DNA from: Bacilli bacterium
Lineage (GTDB): Bacteria; Bacillota_I; Bacilli_A; RF39; UBA660
Direction: 5' to 3'
Length of the DNA: 39,536 nt
NCBI GenBank assembly: GCA_017542465.1
Contig: JAFXXB010000022.1
Span: forward strand, 1-39,536
A program made the translations under genes and the position numbers. The notes under the pieces were generated by a model, which was not told the DNA's origin, ran no database searches, and saw nothing but the letters and a program-made list of their open reading frames with translations. Shown here one piece after another: positions 30,275-39,317 of the stretch (position 1 is the first letter of the stretch; every line of letters begins with the position of its first letter).

Positions 30275-31714
30275 CTAATCATTATATATAGATCCACCTA
30301 TAAATTCTCTTAATATATTATCAGGTGTAATATATTCAGAAGAAATAGGATAAAATACATTTAATGATGCTAATAATCTTCTTGCTTCATCATATGCAGG
30401 CGAATCCATTGAAATATTTTTTAATAATGGTTCACAGAAAACCTTTAATATCCCTATTTCATATATATATGCAGTATTTAATATTACATCAACTGTATCA
30501 GTAAATGGGAATATATATTTTTCTTCTCCATCTCTTACATCTTTCCATGATAAAATAGTTTGCTCTGCTGTTCTTCCTCTAGTTCTAAAATCTCTTATCA
30601 TTCTTCTTAATAATCTATTATCAGTTGTAGATACATAGTTATGTCTATCAATACCTAATGGTGTTAATGGAGATATATATACCTTATATACAACTGATGG
30701 ATCAATCATATTAACTAGTTTAGGATTAATTGCATGTAATCCTTCAACCAATATTACTTCATTTTCTTTTAATTTAACTATCTTACCTGGTTTAGGTTCA
30801 CCTGTTGTAAAATCATATACAGGCAATTGTACTTCTTCACCCTTTAATAATCTAGTTAAACAATCAGTAAAACTATTTATATCTATTGCATCAATAGATT
30901 CATAATCTACTCTACCATCAGGTAATAATGGTTTATGTGCATTATCTAAATAGAAATCATCTAATGATATTGTTATTGCATTATAACCATATGATGCTAA
31001 GAATAATCCTAACTTCTTAGTTGTTGTAGTTTTACCACTTGATGAAGGTCCAGCAAGTAAAACTATTCTCTTTTTATTATCTATTATTTCTCTAGATACT
31101 CCATTTATTTGAGAGTTCATTATAATTTCATTCTTATGTATTAAATCATTAATACCCCCATCAGATATTATTTTATTAATACTTGGAACATATAATATAT
31201 TTAATCTTTGTACCCATTTTTCATATAATAAGAAGTTCTCATATAATTTCTTTTTAAATGTAAAATCCATTTTTCCATCAAATGGATATACTAAAATAAA
31301 TCTATTATTATCAACAAAATATAAATCAAAATATTGTAACACTCCAGTTGAAGCTGGCATATCATGTGTATAAAAATAATTATATTGTCCCTCTAAAGAG
31401 AACATTGATACAACAACATTTGATATATTTAATATATTGAATGCTTTTTCATCATGTCCTTTATTTAAATAAAAATTATATGCATCTTTTTTAGATACTA
31501 TCTTCTTCTCAAAAGGTAGGTTTTGTTGAACCATTCTATTCATGTGTTCTTTTATACTACCCATTGCTACTTGATCTATTTCTTGGGTCGCCTTAATAGA
31601 ACCATATATACCATGGTCCAAACTATGCTCAAAGAATACTTCTCCGTTATATAATCTTTTAACAGCATTAACTAACATAAATTTTAATCCAGCTTGATAA
31701 ACCTTCAAATTCAT
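30275..31714 (-). CDS. Uridine kinase/phosphoribulokinase-like protein
   Basis: A 479-residue P-loop kinase of the uridine kinase/phosphoribulokinase group with a long N-terminal region. Residues 1 to about 205 contain FFEHSLDHGIYG and FEKKIVSKKDAYNFY, similar to the editing-type domain of threonyl-tRNA synthetase, as seen in other two-domain kinases of this kind. Kinase motifs: LLAGPSSSGKTTTTKKL (about 219-235), ISLDDFYLDN, DGRVDYESIDAIDI, VILVEGLHAINP, RRMIRDFRTRGRTAEQT. The substrate is probably a nucleoside but is not proven. The start has AGGGATAAT upstream. In one unit with gap. Confidence 0.85.
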   Translation of the reverse strand: MNLKVYQAGLKFMLVNAVKRLYNGEVFFEHSLDHGIYGSIKATQEIDQVAMGSIKEHMNRMVQQNLPFEKKIVSKKDAYNFYLNKGHDEKAFNILNISNVVVSMFSLEGQYNYFYTHDMPASTGVLQYFDLYFVDNNRFILVYPFDGKMDFTFKKKLYENFLLYEKWVQRLNILYVPSINKIISDGGINDLIHKNEIIMNSQINGVSREIIDNKKRIVLLAGPSSSGKTTTTKKLGLFLASYGYNAITISLDDFYLDNAHKPLLPDGRVDYESIDAIDINSFTDCLTRLLKGEEVQLPVYDFTTGEPKPGKIVKLKENEVILVEGLHAINPKLVNMIDPSVVYKVYISPLTPLGIDRHNYVSTTDNRLLRRMIRDFRTRGRTAEQTILSWKDVRDGEEKYIFPFTDTVDVILNTAYIYEIGILKVFCEPLLKNISMDSPAYDEARRLLASLNVFYPISSEYITPDNILREFIGGSIYND

Positions 31715-31724
31715 ATTATCCCTC

Positions 31725-32534
31725 TTATTCTTTACTTCCTACTGCCCTCTTTATTTCCTCTACATCTAATATTTCAGTCTTATTACCTACATATTCATGT
31801 TTATCTTCAACTTTAAAGTTTGTATTAATATCATGATTATCATCAGGTTTTTGATTAAATGCACTATCAATCATTACAACCTCTTGTGGTTCATCAGATT
31901 GTATTAATTCTGTTTGTACCACTTCAGGTTGTATTAGTTCTGTTTGAACTGTTTCAGGTTGAATTAATTCTGTTTCAACCTTATCTTCTTTTATTTCTTC
32001 TATCTTAATTTTTTCTTTTTCTTCCTCTGGTTGAGGTTCTTCATTTATTTCTTCTTTAATTGGTTCTTTTGTTTTTTCAACAGACTCTTCTTTAACATTA
32101 ATATATTCTCCATTACCCTTGTTCTCTTTTAATGGTTTACTCTCTTCAATCTTAACCATCTCATCTTGATTTTCTTCCACTAAAGATTTAGCTTCTTCTA
32201 TAGTAATTGGAGTATCATCCATATCTTTAATAGGAATATCTATAAAAGGAGATGGTTCATATTCTTCAGTTGATTCTTCTTCCTTAACAGGTTCTTCAAC
32301 TTTTTCTTTGACATCTTCTTTTATTTCTTCAGTCTTTACTTCTTCTTTTTCTTCCTTTATTTCTTCTTTTTTATCTATCGATTCAACTTTTATATCTTTA
32401 TTAACAGGTGTAATAGGCATCAATATAAATTGATTAGCTGGTTTCTTTTTCTTAGATAATAAGAAGATCAACCCTATTACTATTGCTGATAATACTACAA
32501 AAATAATAATTGCTGTTAATGTACTAGTATCCAT
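31725..32534 (-). CDS. Membrane-anchored acidic low-complexity protein
   Basis: A 269-residue protein. One membrane helix at the N-terminus (about 7-28, LTAIIIFVVLSAIVIGLIFLL) is followed by KKKK, then a long Glu/Lys-rich disordered region. Three tandem QTELIQP-type repeats occur near residue 195-215. The C-terminus (EILDVEEIKRAVG) is the only part that looks ordered and could be a docking motif. The ATG at 32532-32534 is preceded by GAAGGGTG. It precedes the uridine kinase-like gene by 10 bp. I recognise no family; it resembles membrane scaffolds of Firmicutes in composition only. Confidence 0.65.
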   Translation of the reverse strand: MDTSTLTAIIIFVVLSAIVIGLIFLLSKKKKPANQFILMPITPVNKDIKVESIDKKEEIKEEKEEVKTEEIKEDVKEKVEEPVKEEESTEEYEPSPFIDIPIKDMDDTPITIEEAKSLVEENQDEMVKIEESKPLKENKGNGEYINVKEESVEKTKEPIKEEINEEPQPEEEKEKIKIEEIKEDKVETELIQPETVQTELIQPEVVQTELIQSDEPQEVVMIDSAFNQKPDDNHDINTNFKVEDKHEYVGNKTEILDVEEIKRAVGSKE

Positions 32535-32578
32535 ATACACCCTTCTACTCTACTATATATTATACTAAATATAAATAA

Positions 32579-32604
32579 TAAAAAAAAGACTAGTAATTAG
32601 TCTT
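32579..32604 (-). terminator. Intrinsic terminator of the RNB gene
   Basis: Arms AAGACTA/TAGTCTT followed by eight Ts. The TAG stop lies inside the stem. Confidence 0.85.
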
Positions 32605-34377
32605 ATACAATTCTTTAACTTTTTGTACACCTTCTGACTGTTCTATACAGTCATTTTCAATTCTTTCAAGCCAATAATCATTGTTTCCAAGTTTATCTAT
32701 CACTAAATCTTTTATTAATCTATCAGTTTCAAGAGAAATATACTCTCTTAATGGATTTCCTATATTGCAATATGGTAATCCATTAAACTTAGCATTTCCT
32801 TCATTTGTTGTTGAATAGAATGTTCTACTCTTTGCTTCAGATAAATCATATAATAAGTTTCTTGAATCCTCATCTACATTGTTTTCATTAAGGAATCTTC
32901 TTAAGCTTCCTAAGTATTTACTCTTATAGTCTTCAGATAAAAAATTCTTAAATGCAAATGGTAATCCAGTTTCATTAAAATATGAGGCAGTTGCAATATT
33001 AGACCATATATTAAATTCATCACAGATAATAGCAGCTTTACCTCTTCTACCAATTGTTTCATCTCTATTACTTCTTAACTTCTTACCCATTTTATACATC
33101 ATATCTAATAGCCAATTATATTCATACATATTATCTCTTAATAATATATCTGCTCTATTGATTGAGAAGTTATCATCTACTCTAATAATCGATTTCATGA
33201 AATGAATATTAAGTATATTACCTTCTTCATCTACATGTATTCTAGTTGTTAAAGATAATCTATCTTTATCTTTTATTAAAGATAAATTTCTAGCTATTCT
33301 ATAAGGTATCATTGGTTCTGTATTATGTTTAATATATCTAGATTCACACATTTCCTTCATATATTTATTTAATTCTTTATCTCTAGGAATATATTCATCT
33401 ACATCTGGTATATGTATATATATAAAATATGTACCATTTGGATTTTGTTGCATTGAGAATGCATCATCAAATAACATATTAAAGTTAGTTGCATATTTAA
33501 CAAAATCAATTGTAAAAGTTTGAAGTTTTCTTAAATCTACCCTCTCCTCAACAGGAGTACCTATAGTTGGTATTTTAACAGGTATTAATTCATTATAGAT
33601 TGTATTATCTTTATTCTTTAATTCAAAATGATTATCGATAATATATTTAATATATTTTAAATGTTTCTTTTTATTGTCATCCTCTTTTTTATCCATTATC
33701 TCAAGTTCTTCCATGACATCTTCTAAATCTAGTTCATCTATTTTTAATTCATCTCTAATTAATATCATAGTAATTACTCTTTTATAATAATCTATATCTT
33801 CATCACTTAATTCATCTATATTTTGTAATACATATCTAATAATATATGATAATAAATGCTCATCATGAATATACATATTAACTATTTCTCTATGATTATC
33901 AATAATATGATATAAAGCATTTGGATCTTTAAGTTCAAATATAATAAACTTCAAAATCTTACTATTATCATCATCATATATATCAATAGCTTTATTCATA
34001 GTAATATTATAATTACCTTCAAGTTCATTCTTTATTCTATTTAATTTATTAAATAATTCATCCTTATCTTTTTGTTTCTTATTATAAGGTTTAATCATAC
34101 TCTTTATTGCACTTATATGCTTTTTAATATAGACTGCAAGTAGTTCTAAATCCTCGGCATTATTAATAGCTTCAGTTAAGTTAAGTAAAAAACAATGATA
34201 GTTATTTACATATCCAGGATATACAACAAGTTCATCACAAGATTCTTCAAAAGTTTGAGTCAAATATGAAAGTAAGTCAGATATACTATCAACATAAAAC
34301 TTAGACAATATCTCATCTATTGTGTAGTGTTGATCATTTATATCTTGCATTACTCTTAAATATAGACTGTTTCTCAT
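32590..34377 (-). CDS. Divergent RNB-domain ribonuclease-like protein
   Basis: A 595-residue protein. The N-terminal half (1 to about 270) is helical and unassigned. The C-terminal half resembles the RNase II/R catalytic domain: IHIPDVDEYI for VHIADVSHYV, NLSLIKDKDRLSLT, FMKSIIRVDDNFS and a late NPLREYISLETDR for SPIRRYADLxxHR. The Asp cluster is altered: Asp291 and Asp304-Asp305 remain, but the segment has about five extra residues and the first Asp of DxDD is Leu302. No S1 domain follows. Activity is therefore uncertain. The ATG at 34375-34377 has AGGTGGG upstream. The gene appears monocistronic. Confidence 0.7.
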   Translation of the reverse strand: MRNSLYLRVMQDINDQHYTIDEILSKFYVDSISDLLSYLTQTFEESCDELVVYPGYVNNYHCFLLNLTEAINNAEDLELLAVYIKKHISAIKSMIKPYNKKQKDKDELFNKLNRIKNELEGNYNITMNKAIDIYDDDNSKILKFIIFELKDPNALYHIIDNHREIVNMYIHDEHLLSYIIRYVLQNIDELSDEDIDYYKRVITMILIRDELKIDELDLEDVMEELEIMDKKEDDNKKKHLKYIKYIIDNHFELKNKDNTIYNELIPVKIPTIGTPVEERVDLRKLQTFTIDFVKYATNFNMLFDDAFSMQQNPNGTYFIYIHIPDVDEYIPRDKELNKYMKEMCESRYIKHNTEPMIPYRIARNLSLIKDKDRLSLTTRIHVDEEGNILNIHFMKSIIRVDDNFSINRADILLRDNMYEYNWLLDMMYKMGKKLRSNRDETIGRRGKAAIICDEFNIWSNIATASYFNETGLPFAFKNFLSEDYKSKYLGSLRRFLNENNVDEDSRNLLYDLSEAKSRTFYSTTNEGNAKFNGLPYCNIGNPLREYISLETDRLIKDLVIDKLGNNDYWLERIENDCIEQSEGVQKVKELYKTNY

Positions 34378-34440
34378 ATTTAACCCACCTACATTTATTA
34401 TAATATATATAATTGTCAATTAAAATAAAATATACATAAA

Positions 34441-34469
34441 ATGACAAGTAAATATAAGTGAAATATGAT
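34441..34469 (+). promoter_or_regulatory. Promoter of the class B-like sortase gene
   Basis: ATGACA (34441-34446), a 17-bp spacer and TATGAT (34464-34469), 30 bp before the ATG. TTGTCA at 34413 and TGACAA at 34442 form an inverted pair between the divergent genes. Confidence 0.5.
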
Positions 34470-34498
34470 ATTATTTATATAGAATAGGAGTATGTTAT

Positions 34499-36142
34499 AT
34501 GAATTATGCACTTGTATTTAGAATTAATTCAACATCTATAACAATAAGTAAGACTACTAGATCTATTGATAAAAAAGGAATCAATAATACAAACATTATT
34601 AATACAAAAGAATTAAAATTTGATCCTGAATATATTGTTGAAAACATAGAACTTGTAGCAACTTTCTTAAATGTTATTATTATTAAAAATAATATAAATA
34701 CTTGTATTATAAATACAAATGAATATATACCTACTCTTGTAGAGTTAACTAATAACTGGGAAAAAATAAACAATCTCATAATAAAAGAAGATGTACAAAT
34801 AACATATGATATATTTATGAAGTTATTAGATAATAATTATTTAACAAACCTTGAATGTTATTCAATACCTTGTTACTTAATGGAAATGTTAGATAAGAAT
34901 AAAAATATTAAAATACATACTAGAGAAAAGAAACAATATACAACTAGATTCATGCAAGACAATTTCTTAAACTCATATTCAGAAATGTTCTATAAGAAAA
35001 CTATAATAATTACATCAGCATTTGATGAACTAGCTTTATATGATTTTAAAAACTTTATAGCAATTAATAAAGGTCTAAAAACTATACGCATAGTTAATTT
35101 CTCTAGTGAGGCTTTAACATCAGTTATGGATGTTTTAAAAGAATATAAGAAAAAGAAAATAGAAATAATTATAGATGAAAAAAATAATGATTTAGATTTT
35201 ATATATAAATCTATTCCATTTGTAAAAAAGACTTATAAAAACTACATAAATGAATGTGGAATTAAATTTAAAATTAAATATTCTCTTGAATATAAAAAGA
35301 ATAACTTCATAAAGGAGATAAATGTTAAAACATTATCCGCCATTATATTAATAATTATATTATTAGTATTAGGTTGTATGGGATTAAATGCATATAAAGA
35401 AGCAAGAGATCAAAATAAAGTTGAAGAACAAATGGATGAAATTCAACAAATACTAGATAATTATACAATTACCGATAATAATAAAGATAATCCTGACACA
35501 CCAATAGATGGTAATGAAGGAGAAGAACAACAACAAGCTGCACCAAGAAGAACTGGTGGTTCACCTGGAACATACTACACTAATTACTCAAGAGTAGTAA
35601 CTGACCTATTAACAATCAATCCTGATACTGTAGGATGGATAAAAGTAAATAATACAAGAATGGATTATCCTGTAGTTCAAGGAACAAACAATGATTATTA
35701 TTTAAATAGAGATTTTAAGAAAAAGAAAAACTCTATGGGTTGGATATTCATGGATTATAGAAATAATAAAGATAACTTGGATAAGAACACAATTATATAT
35801 GGACATAATATAAAAGGTGGAATTATGTTTGGTGGTATAACAAATATGTTCTCAAATTATTATTTATCTAAAGAAGAAAACAATTATATAACATTTAATA
35901 CTAAAGATAAAAACATGAGATGGAGAATCTTCTCTATGTACAAGATAAATGAAACATCAGATTATACCCAAACAGAATTTGAATCAGATGAAGAATATCA
36001 AAACTTTATTAATATGATTCAATCAAGAAGTCAGTATAGATTTGATGTATCTGTTACACCAAATGATAAGATAATAACATTATCAACATGCTTCTCAAGT
36101 AAAACTAGAAGCGTTGTCCATGCAGTATTGGTTAATGAATAA
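34499..36142 (+). CDS. Class B-like sortase with large N-terminal domain
   Basis: A 547-residue protein. Residues 1 to about 272 form a probable cytoplasmic domain of unknown type (alternating beta and alpha, basic near its end); I know of no sortase family with such a part. A membrane helix (about 278-298, LSAIILIIILLVLG) and a linker with an Asn/Asp/Gln-rich stretch follow. The sortase domain (about 365-547) reads DTVGWIKVNNTRMDYPVVQ, IYGHNIKGGIMFGG (His436), TLSTCFSSKTRS (Cys531, Arg537), so the catalytic triad is complete. Class B sortases recognise NP(Q/K)TN-type signals. It is the only plus-strand protein gene here and converges with the adhesin operon. Confidence 0.8.
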   Translation: MNYALVFRINSTSITISKTTRSIDKKGINNTNIINTKELKFDPEYIVENIELVATFLNVIIIKNNINTCIINTNEYIPTLVELTNNWEKINNLIIKEDVQITYDIFMKLLDNNYLTNLECYSIPCYLMEMLDKNKNIKIHTREKKQYTTRFMQDNFLNSYSEMFYKKTIIITSAFDELALYDFKNFIAINKGLKTIRIVNFSSEALTSVMDVLKEYKKKKIEIIIDEKNNDLDFIYKSIPFVKKTYKNYINECGIKFKIKYSLEYKKNNFIKEINVKTLSAIILIIILLVLGCMGLNAYKEARDQNKVEEQMDEIQQILDNYTITDNNKDNPDTPIDGNEGEEQQQAAPRRTGGSPGTYYTNYSRVVTDLLTINPDTVGWIKVNNTRMDYPVVQGTNNDYYLNRDFKKKKNSMGWIFMDYRNNKDNLDKNTIIYGHNIKGGIMFGGITNMFSNYYLSKEENNYITFNTKDKNMRWRIFSMYKINETSDYTQTEFESDEEYQNFINMIQSRSQYRFDVSVTPNDKIITLSTCFSSKTRSVVHAVLVNE

Positions 36143-36174
36143 AAAAAGAGATGTTAAACATCTCTTTTATTTTA
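36141..36174. terminator. Bidirectional terminator between the two sortase loci
   Basis: Arms AAAGAGATGTT/AACATCTCTTT with T-tracts on both strands, serving the plus-strand sortase and the minus-strand membrane protein gene. Confidence 0.85.
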
Positions 36175-36894
36175 TAATAATGAATTCTTTAATCTAGGCA
36201 TTTCAATTTCTTCTTCCTCTTCAAACACTTTTGTATTAACTGTAATTAAAGAAGAACTTTCTTGAATTGCTGGAATTCTTATTTCTTCAACTTGTAAAAC
36301 ATTATGTTCTACAACCTTTTTACTATTTACTCTATTTATTAATAATACATCTACTTTATATATAGCAAGTGATATTAACCACGCTACAAATAAAGCTATA
36401 GCTGCTTCATTCAAACTCATTAGAGTTGGATCAGTAAATACTGAGAATTCATTAAAACTAATATTCATTGTATTTATATTTTCAATTATACATAAGAATA
36501 TAAATGAAATTATAACTGGTATTATTACATTTATAATTTTAACTATTGTATTTTCTTTCTTATTTAATAATGTAATACCCATGATAATAAATGAAATAAT
36601 CATTGTTATCATAAATTCTAATGTTGTTGGAAAGAATATAAATTCCATCAACTTAGTAGATACATTATCAATAAATACAAATAATGTGTCTACATAATTA
36701 ATACTATAAAATACCAATACAACAATACTAGCTAATGAAGAAACTAATTTGATTAATCTCTTATTAATGAACTTACTAAATACTAATGATATTACTAGTA
36801 TAGCTAATTCAAATAAGATTAATACAAATACGTTTGAATGACTCATAGCTGTAACTGTATTTTTAATAATTTGTAATAATGATAATTCTCTCAT
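36172..36894 (-). CDS. Multi-pass membrane protein of the adhesin operon
   Basis: A 240-residue protein with about six hydrophobic segments (about 22-40, 47-66, 92-110, 118-142, 160-185) and a 50-residue cytoplasmic tail with acidic FEEEEEIEMPRL. I recognise no family. It follows the small sortase by 11 bp and is the last gene of the operon, so it may help assembly or placement of the adhesin, by context only. Ribosome binding site GGAAGTGATAT. Confidence 0.6.
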   Translation of the reverse strand: MRELSLLQIIKNTVTAMSHSNVFVLILFELAILVISLVFSKFINKRLIKLVSSLASIVVLVFYSINYVDTLFVFIDNVSTKLMEFIFFPTTLEFMITMIISFIIMGITLLNKKENTIVKIINVIIPVIISFIFLCIIENINTMNISFNEFSVFTDPTLMSLNEAAIALFVAWLISLAIYKVDVLLINRVNSKKVVEHNVLQVEEIRIPAIQESSSLITVNTKVFEEEEEIEMPRLKNSLL

Positions 36895-36905
36895 AATATC
36901 ACTTC

Positions 36906-37547
36906 CTATCCTGCATTATTAATGCTTTCTAGTTCAAATACAAATACTACTTGTAAATGATTATCAGTTCTATGACATGTAATTAATGTTAATGTAGTTT
37001 TTGATGCATCCCTTTTAACTGTAATAGTACCAACCTTAGGAACATCATATCTTGTCTTTAATACATAATTATATAACTTACCATTATAAGTTACGTATGC
37101 ATGTGCGCCATCGTTAAGTTTATATAAATCATTAAAGAACGATACTTTTGAATGTCCATTGTGGGCAGCTAATATAAGATTACCCTTATCTACATCTGGC
37201 ATTGTTGAGCCTTGAACTAACAATACATTATACTTTAATGAGTTATAAGGTGAATCTAATGATGTGAACCCTCTTTTAATATTTACATCAGGAACACTTA
37301 AATAACCTATATAACCATCAGTACTTGGAGTAACGGTCGGTTCTTGTTCTGGAACATCTGGATCAGTGTCCACTGTTTCTAGTTCTTCAGGTAGAACTAT
37401 ATTTTGTTCAAATAACTCTATATTCTTTTCGTTAAATAGATTTGATTTAATTCCTCCAAAATAATTGAATGTAATTAAAATAATACCTATTATAATGAAA
37501 AGAATACTAAGGGTTATCTTAGCATTCTTTTGTAGTCTTAATGACAT
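36906..37547 (-). CDS. Small sortase of the adhesin operon
   Basis: A 213-residue sortase, a membrane-bound transpeptidase that attaches surface proteins. N-terminal membrane helix (about 10-30), a Pro/Asp/Glu-rich spacer, then the catalytic barrel with YIGYLSVPDVNIKRG, LILAAHNGHSK (His129) and LTLITCHRTD (Cys191). Where the catalytic Arg is normally found (N-x-L-R-V-V) this protein has Gln199 (NHLQVVF). The nearby Arg193 may not replace it, so either this belongs to a subfamily with another arrangement or its activity is reduced. The start chosen is the ATG at 37545-37547, overlapping the adhesin gene by 29 bp. Sortase class is uncertain (class D-like). Confidence 0.75.
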   Translation of the reverse strand: MSLRLQKNAKITLSILFIIIGIILITFNYFGGIKSNLFNEKNIELFEQNIVLPEELETVDTDPDVPEQEPTVTPSTDGYIGYLSVPDVNIKRGFTSLDSPYNSLKYNVLLVQGSTMPDVDKGNLILAAHNGHSKVSFFNDLYKLNDGAHAYVTYNGKLYNYVLKTRYDVPKVGTITVKRDASKTTLTLITCHRTDNHLQVVFVFELESINNAG

Positions 37548-39159
37548 AAGCCACACCAGAAATTAATAATGTAATACCTGCAATTGTTAAAATGATTGTT
37601 GATTTACCAGTACTTGGTACAGGTACATCTTCATGTTTTTCAGGTGAATTATAGAATTCTACCATTACACTATCTTCAAAAACCCCATTACTATTCTTAA
37701 CTTGTAAAGAACCATTATCCAATACCTTGAATACTAATATTTCATTACTTATAACATAACCAGCAGGTGCAGCTTTTTCTTCTAATGTGTAAGTACCAGC
37801 ATCTAATGTTAATTGATATACTGAATTACTTGAGATAAATTCCTTAACTACCTTACCGTTAGAATCCTTAATAACCATTGTAGCACCAGCTAAATAATTA
37901 CCATTTGTAGAATCCTTCTTAGCTATAGAAGTTACATCTTTTAATTCATTAATCATATTAATCTTATTTACTGTAACCCATTTACCATTTACTTTTGCAT
38001 AAAGCTTTAAGTCAGCATCAATCTTGAAGTAAATAGTTGTAGTACTTAATTTATATCCTTCTGGAGCAATAGTTTCAGTTAAACTATATTCTCCTTCTTC
38101 TAATGTTATTTTATGTGTTTCATTTGTTGAAACCCATTTATCAACTTGTTTTCCTTTTGCATCCTTTAATACTAAAGTAGCTCCTGGAATTTCTTTTGAT
38201 TGAGTAACATCAGTTTTACTAATATTTATTTCTTTCTTTTCAATATAATTTTTAACAGTTAAAGATATTGAAGCTTCAACTGGCTTAGTTATTACTTCTA
38301 ACTTATCATATAATAATCTTTGATGAGAATCATTAGTATAGTAATAATAAGCTTTCTCTTGAGTATATCCTCCTGAGAATTTAATACTGAAAGTAACTTT
38401 CTTACCTTCTGGAATATCTGATACTGGAATCTTAACTACATATCCACCATCAGCAGCATCCTTGTAAATCTTAGTGTTCTTAGTGGCATTAACTAATGTC
38501 ATTTTCATGTCTCCACTTAAGTTACCAGATTTAACATAAATCTTGCTAGATGTATAATATCCATCTGCTTCAGTAAATGTTACTGAATTTGTTGTTATGT
38601 TGATATAACCATTCTTTTCAACATAATCTTTTCTATAATTATATGCACCTACATATAATTTATAGATTTCCTTAGATACTGCTTTTGTAGTAGCATCTAA
38701 AGTAGTGTTATCAACTTTTGCACCAATAACTATTATTTTCTTGAAATCACTAGGTAAGTTATTATCGTTACCATTTATGTAATCCATATAGTAATAGATA
38801 GCCATTTGTGTGATGTAGAAATCTTTATGAGCATCCCCTGTATGAGGTCTGTTCTTTAAGATATAGTTGATACCTACATCCATCTCTTTAGTCTTTGTAT
38901 ATGTCATATTTCCATCATATTTCTTATGTAGATCAATACAATATACAAATGTTCCGTCAGCTGCTTTCTTAGCAATTAATGCATAATCATCAGTATTACC
39001 ATTTGTAGTCTTATAATTAATATAAGCTAACTTAGTTCTGTCATCAGCATTAGTTACGAATGTAGATGGTAAAATAGTATCGGCATTAGCCTTAATAATA
39101 CCACCAAATAGGAACATTGCTAAGATTGCCATAATAGTAGCAAATCTAAACTTCTTCAT
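37519..39159 (-). CDS. Thioester-domain/SpaA-like surface adhesin
   Basis: A 546-residue surface protein. Signal peptide (1 to about 27), then a thioester (TQXA) domain: FVYCID (Cys74) and ITQMAIYYY (Gln118) supply the residues of an internal Cys-Gln thioester used for covalent host attachment in Gram-positive adhesins. Two SpaA/Cna-B-like modules follow (about 308-380 and 410-480), with ISKTD/AKKDS lysines and YSLTETIAPEGY and YTLEEKAAPAGY glutamates that form isopeptide bonds. The C-terminus is VPSTG (514-518), a membrane helix and KTTKEC: a sorting signal with Val for Leu. The ATG at 39157-39159 follows AAAGGA. Two promoters lie upstream, and the operon continues with a sortase and a membrane protein. 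Confidence 0.85.
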   Translation of the reverse strand: MKKFRFATIMAILAMFLFGGIIKANADTILPSTFVTNADDRTKLAYINYKTTNGNTDDYALIAKKAADGTFVYCIDLHKKYDGNMTYTKTKEMDVGINYILKNRPHTGDAHKDFYITQMAIYYYMDYINGNDNNLPSDFKKIIVIGAKVDNTTLDATTKAVSKEIYKLYVGAYNYRKDYVEKNGYINITTNSVTFTEADGYYTSSKIYVKSGNLSGDMKMTLVNATKNTKIYKDAADGGYVVKIPVSDIPEGKKVTFSIKFSGGYTQEKAYYYYTNDSHQRLLYDKLEVITKPVEASISLTVKNYIEKKEINISKTDVTQSKEIPGATLVLKDAKGKQVDKWVSTNETHKITLEEGEYSLTETIAPEGYKLSTTTIYFKIDADLKLYAKVNGKWVTVNKINMINELKDVTSIAKKDSTNGNYLAGATMVIKDSNGKVVKEFISSNSVYQLTLDAGTYTLEEKAAPAGYVISNEILVFKVLDNGSLQVKNSNGVFEDSVMVEFYNSPEKHEDVPVPSTGKSTIILTIAGITLLISGVAYVIKTTKEC

Positions 39160-39186
39160 AATCCTTTCCCCCTCGAATTGCGTATT

Positions 39187-39215
39187 ATTATACTGCAAGA
39201 ATGGTATAATTGCAA
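39187..39215 (-). promoter_or_regulatory. Proximal promoter of the adhesin operon
   Basis: TTGCAA (39210-39215), a 17-bp spacer and TATAAT (39187-39192), 28 bp before the ATG. Confidence 0.75.
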
Positions 39216-39229
39216 ATTAATAATACTAG

Positions 39230-39247
39230 ATTTTCTAATTAGAAAAT
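39230..39247. promoter_or_regulatory. Palindromic operator candidate
   Basis: The perfect 18-bp palindrome ATTTTCTAATTAGAAAAT lies between the two adhesin promoters. A further half-site TTTTCTAAT occurs at 39265-39273. Confidence 0.5.
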
Positions 39248-39281
39248 GCGCACAACATACTTCCTTTTCTAATGGTTTCAT

Positions 39282-39310
39282 ATTATAGCACATGAAATAG
39301 CAAAATGCAA
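39282..39310 (-). promoter_or_regulatory. Distal promoter of the adhesin operon
   Basis: TTGCAT (39305-39310), a 17-bp spacer ending in TGC, and TATAAT (39282-39287), an extended -10. Confidence 0.65.
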
Positions 39311-39317
39311 AAAAGTG

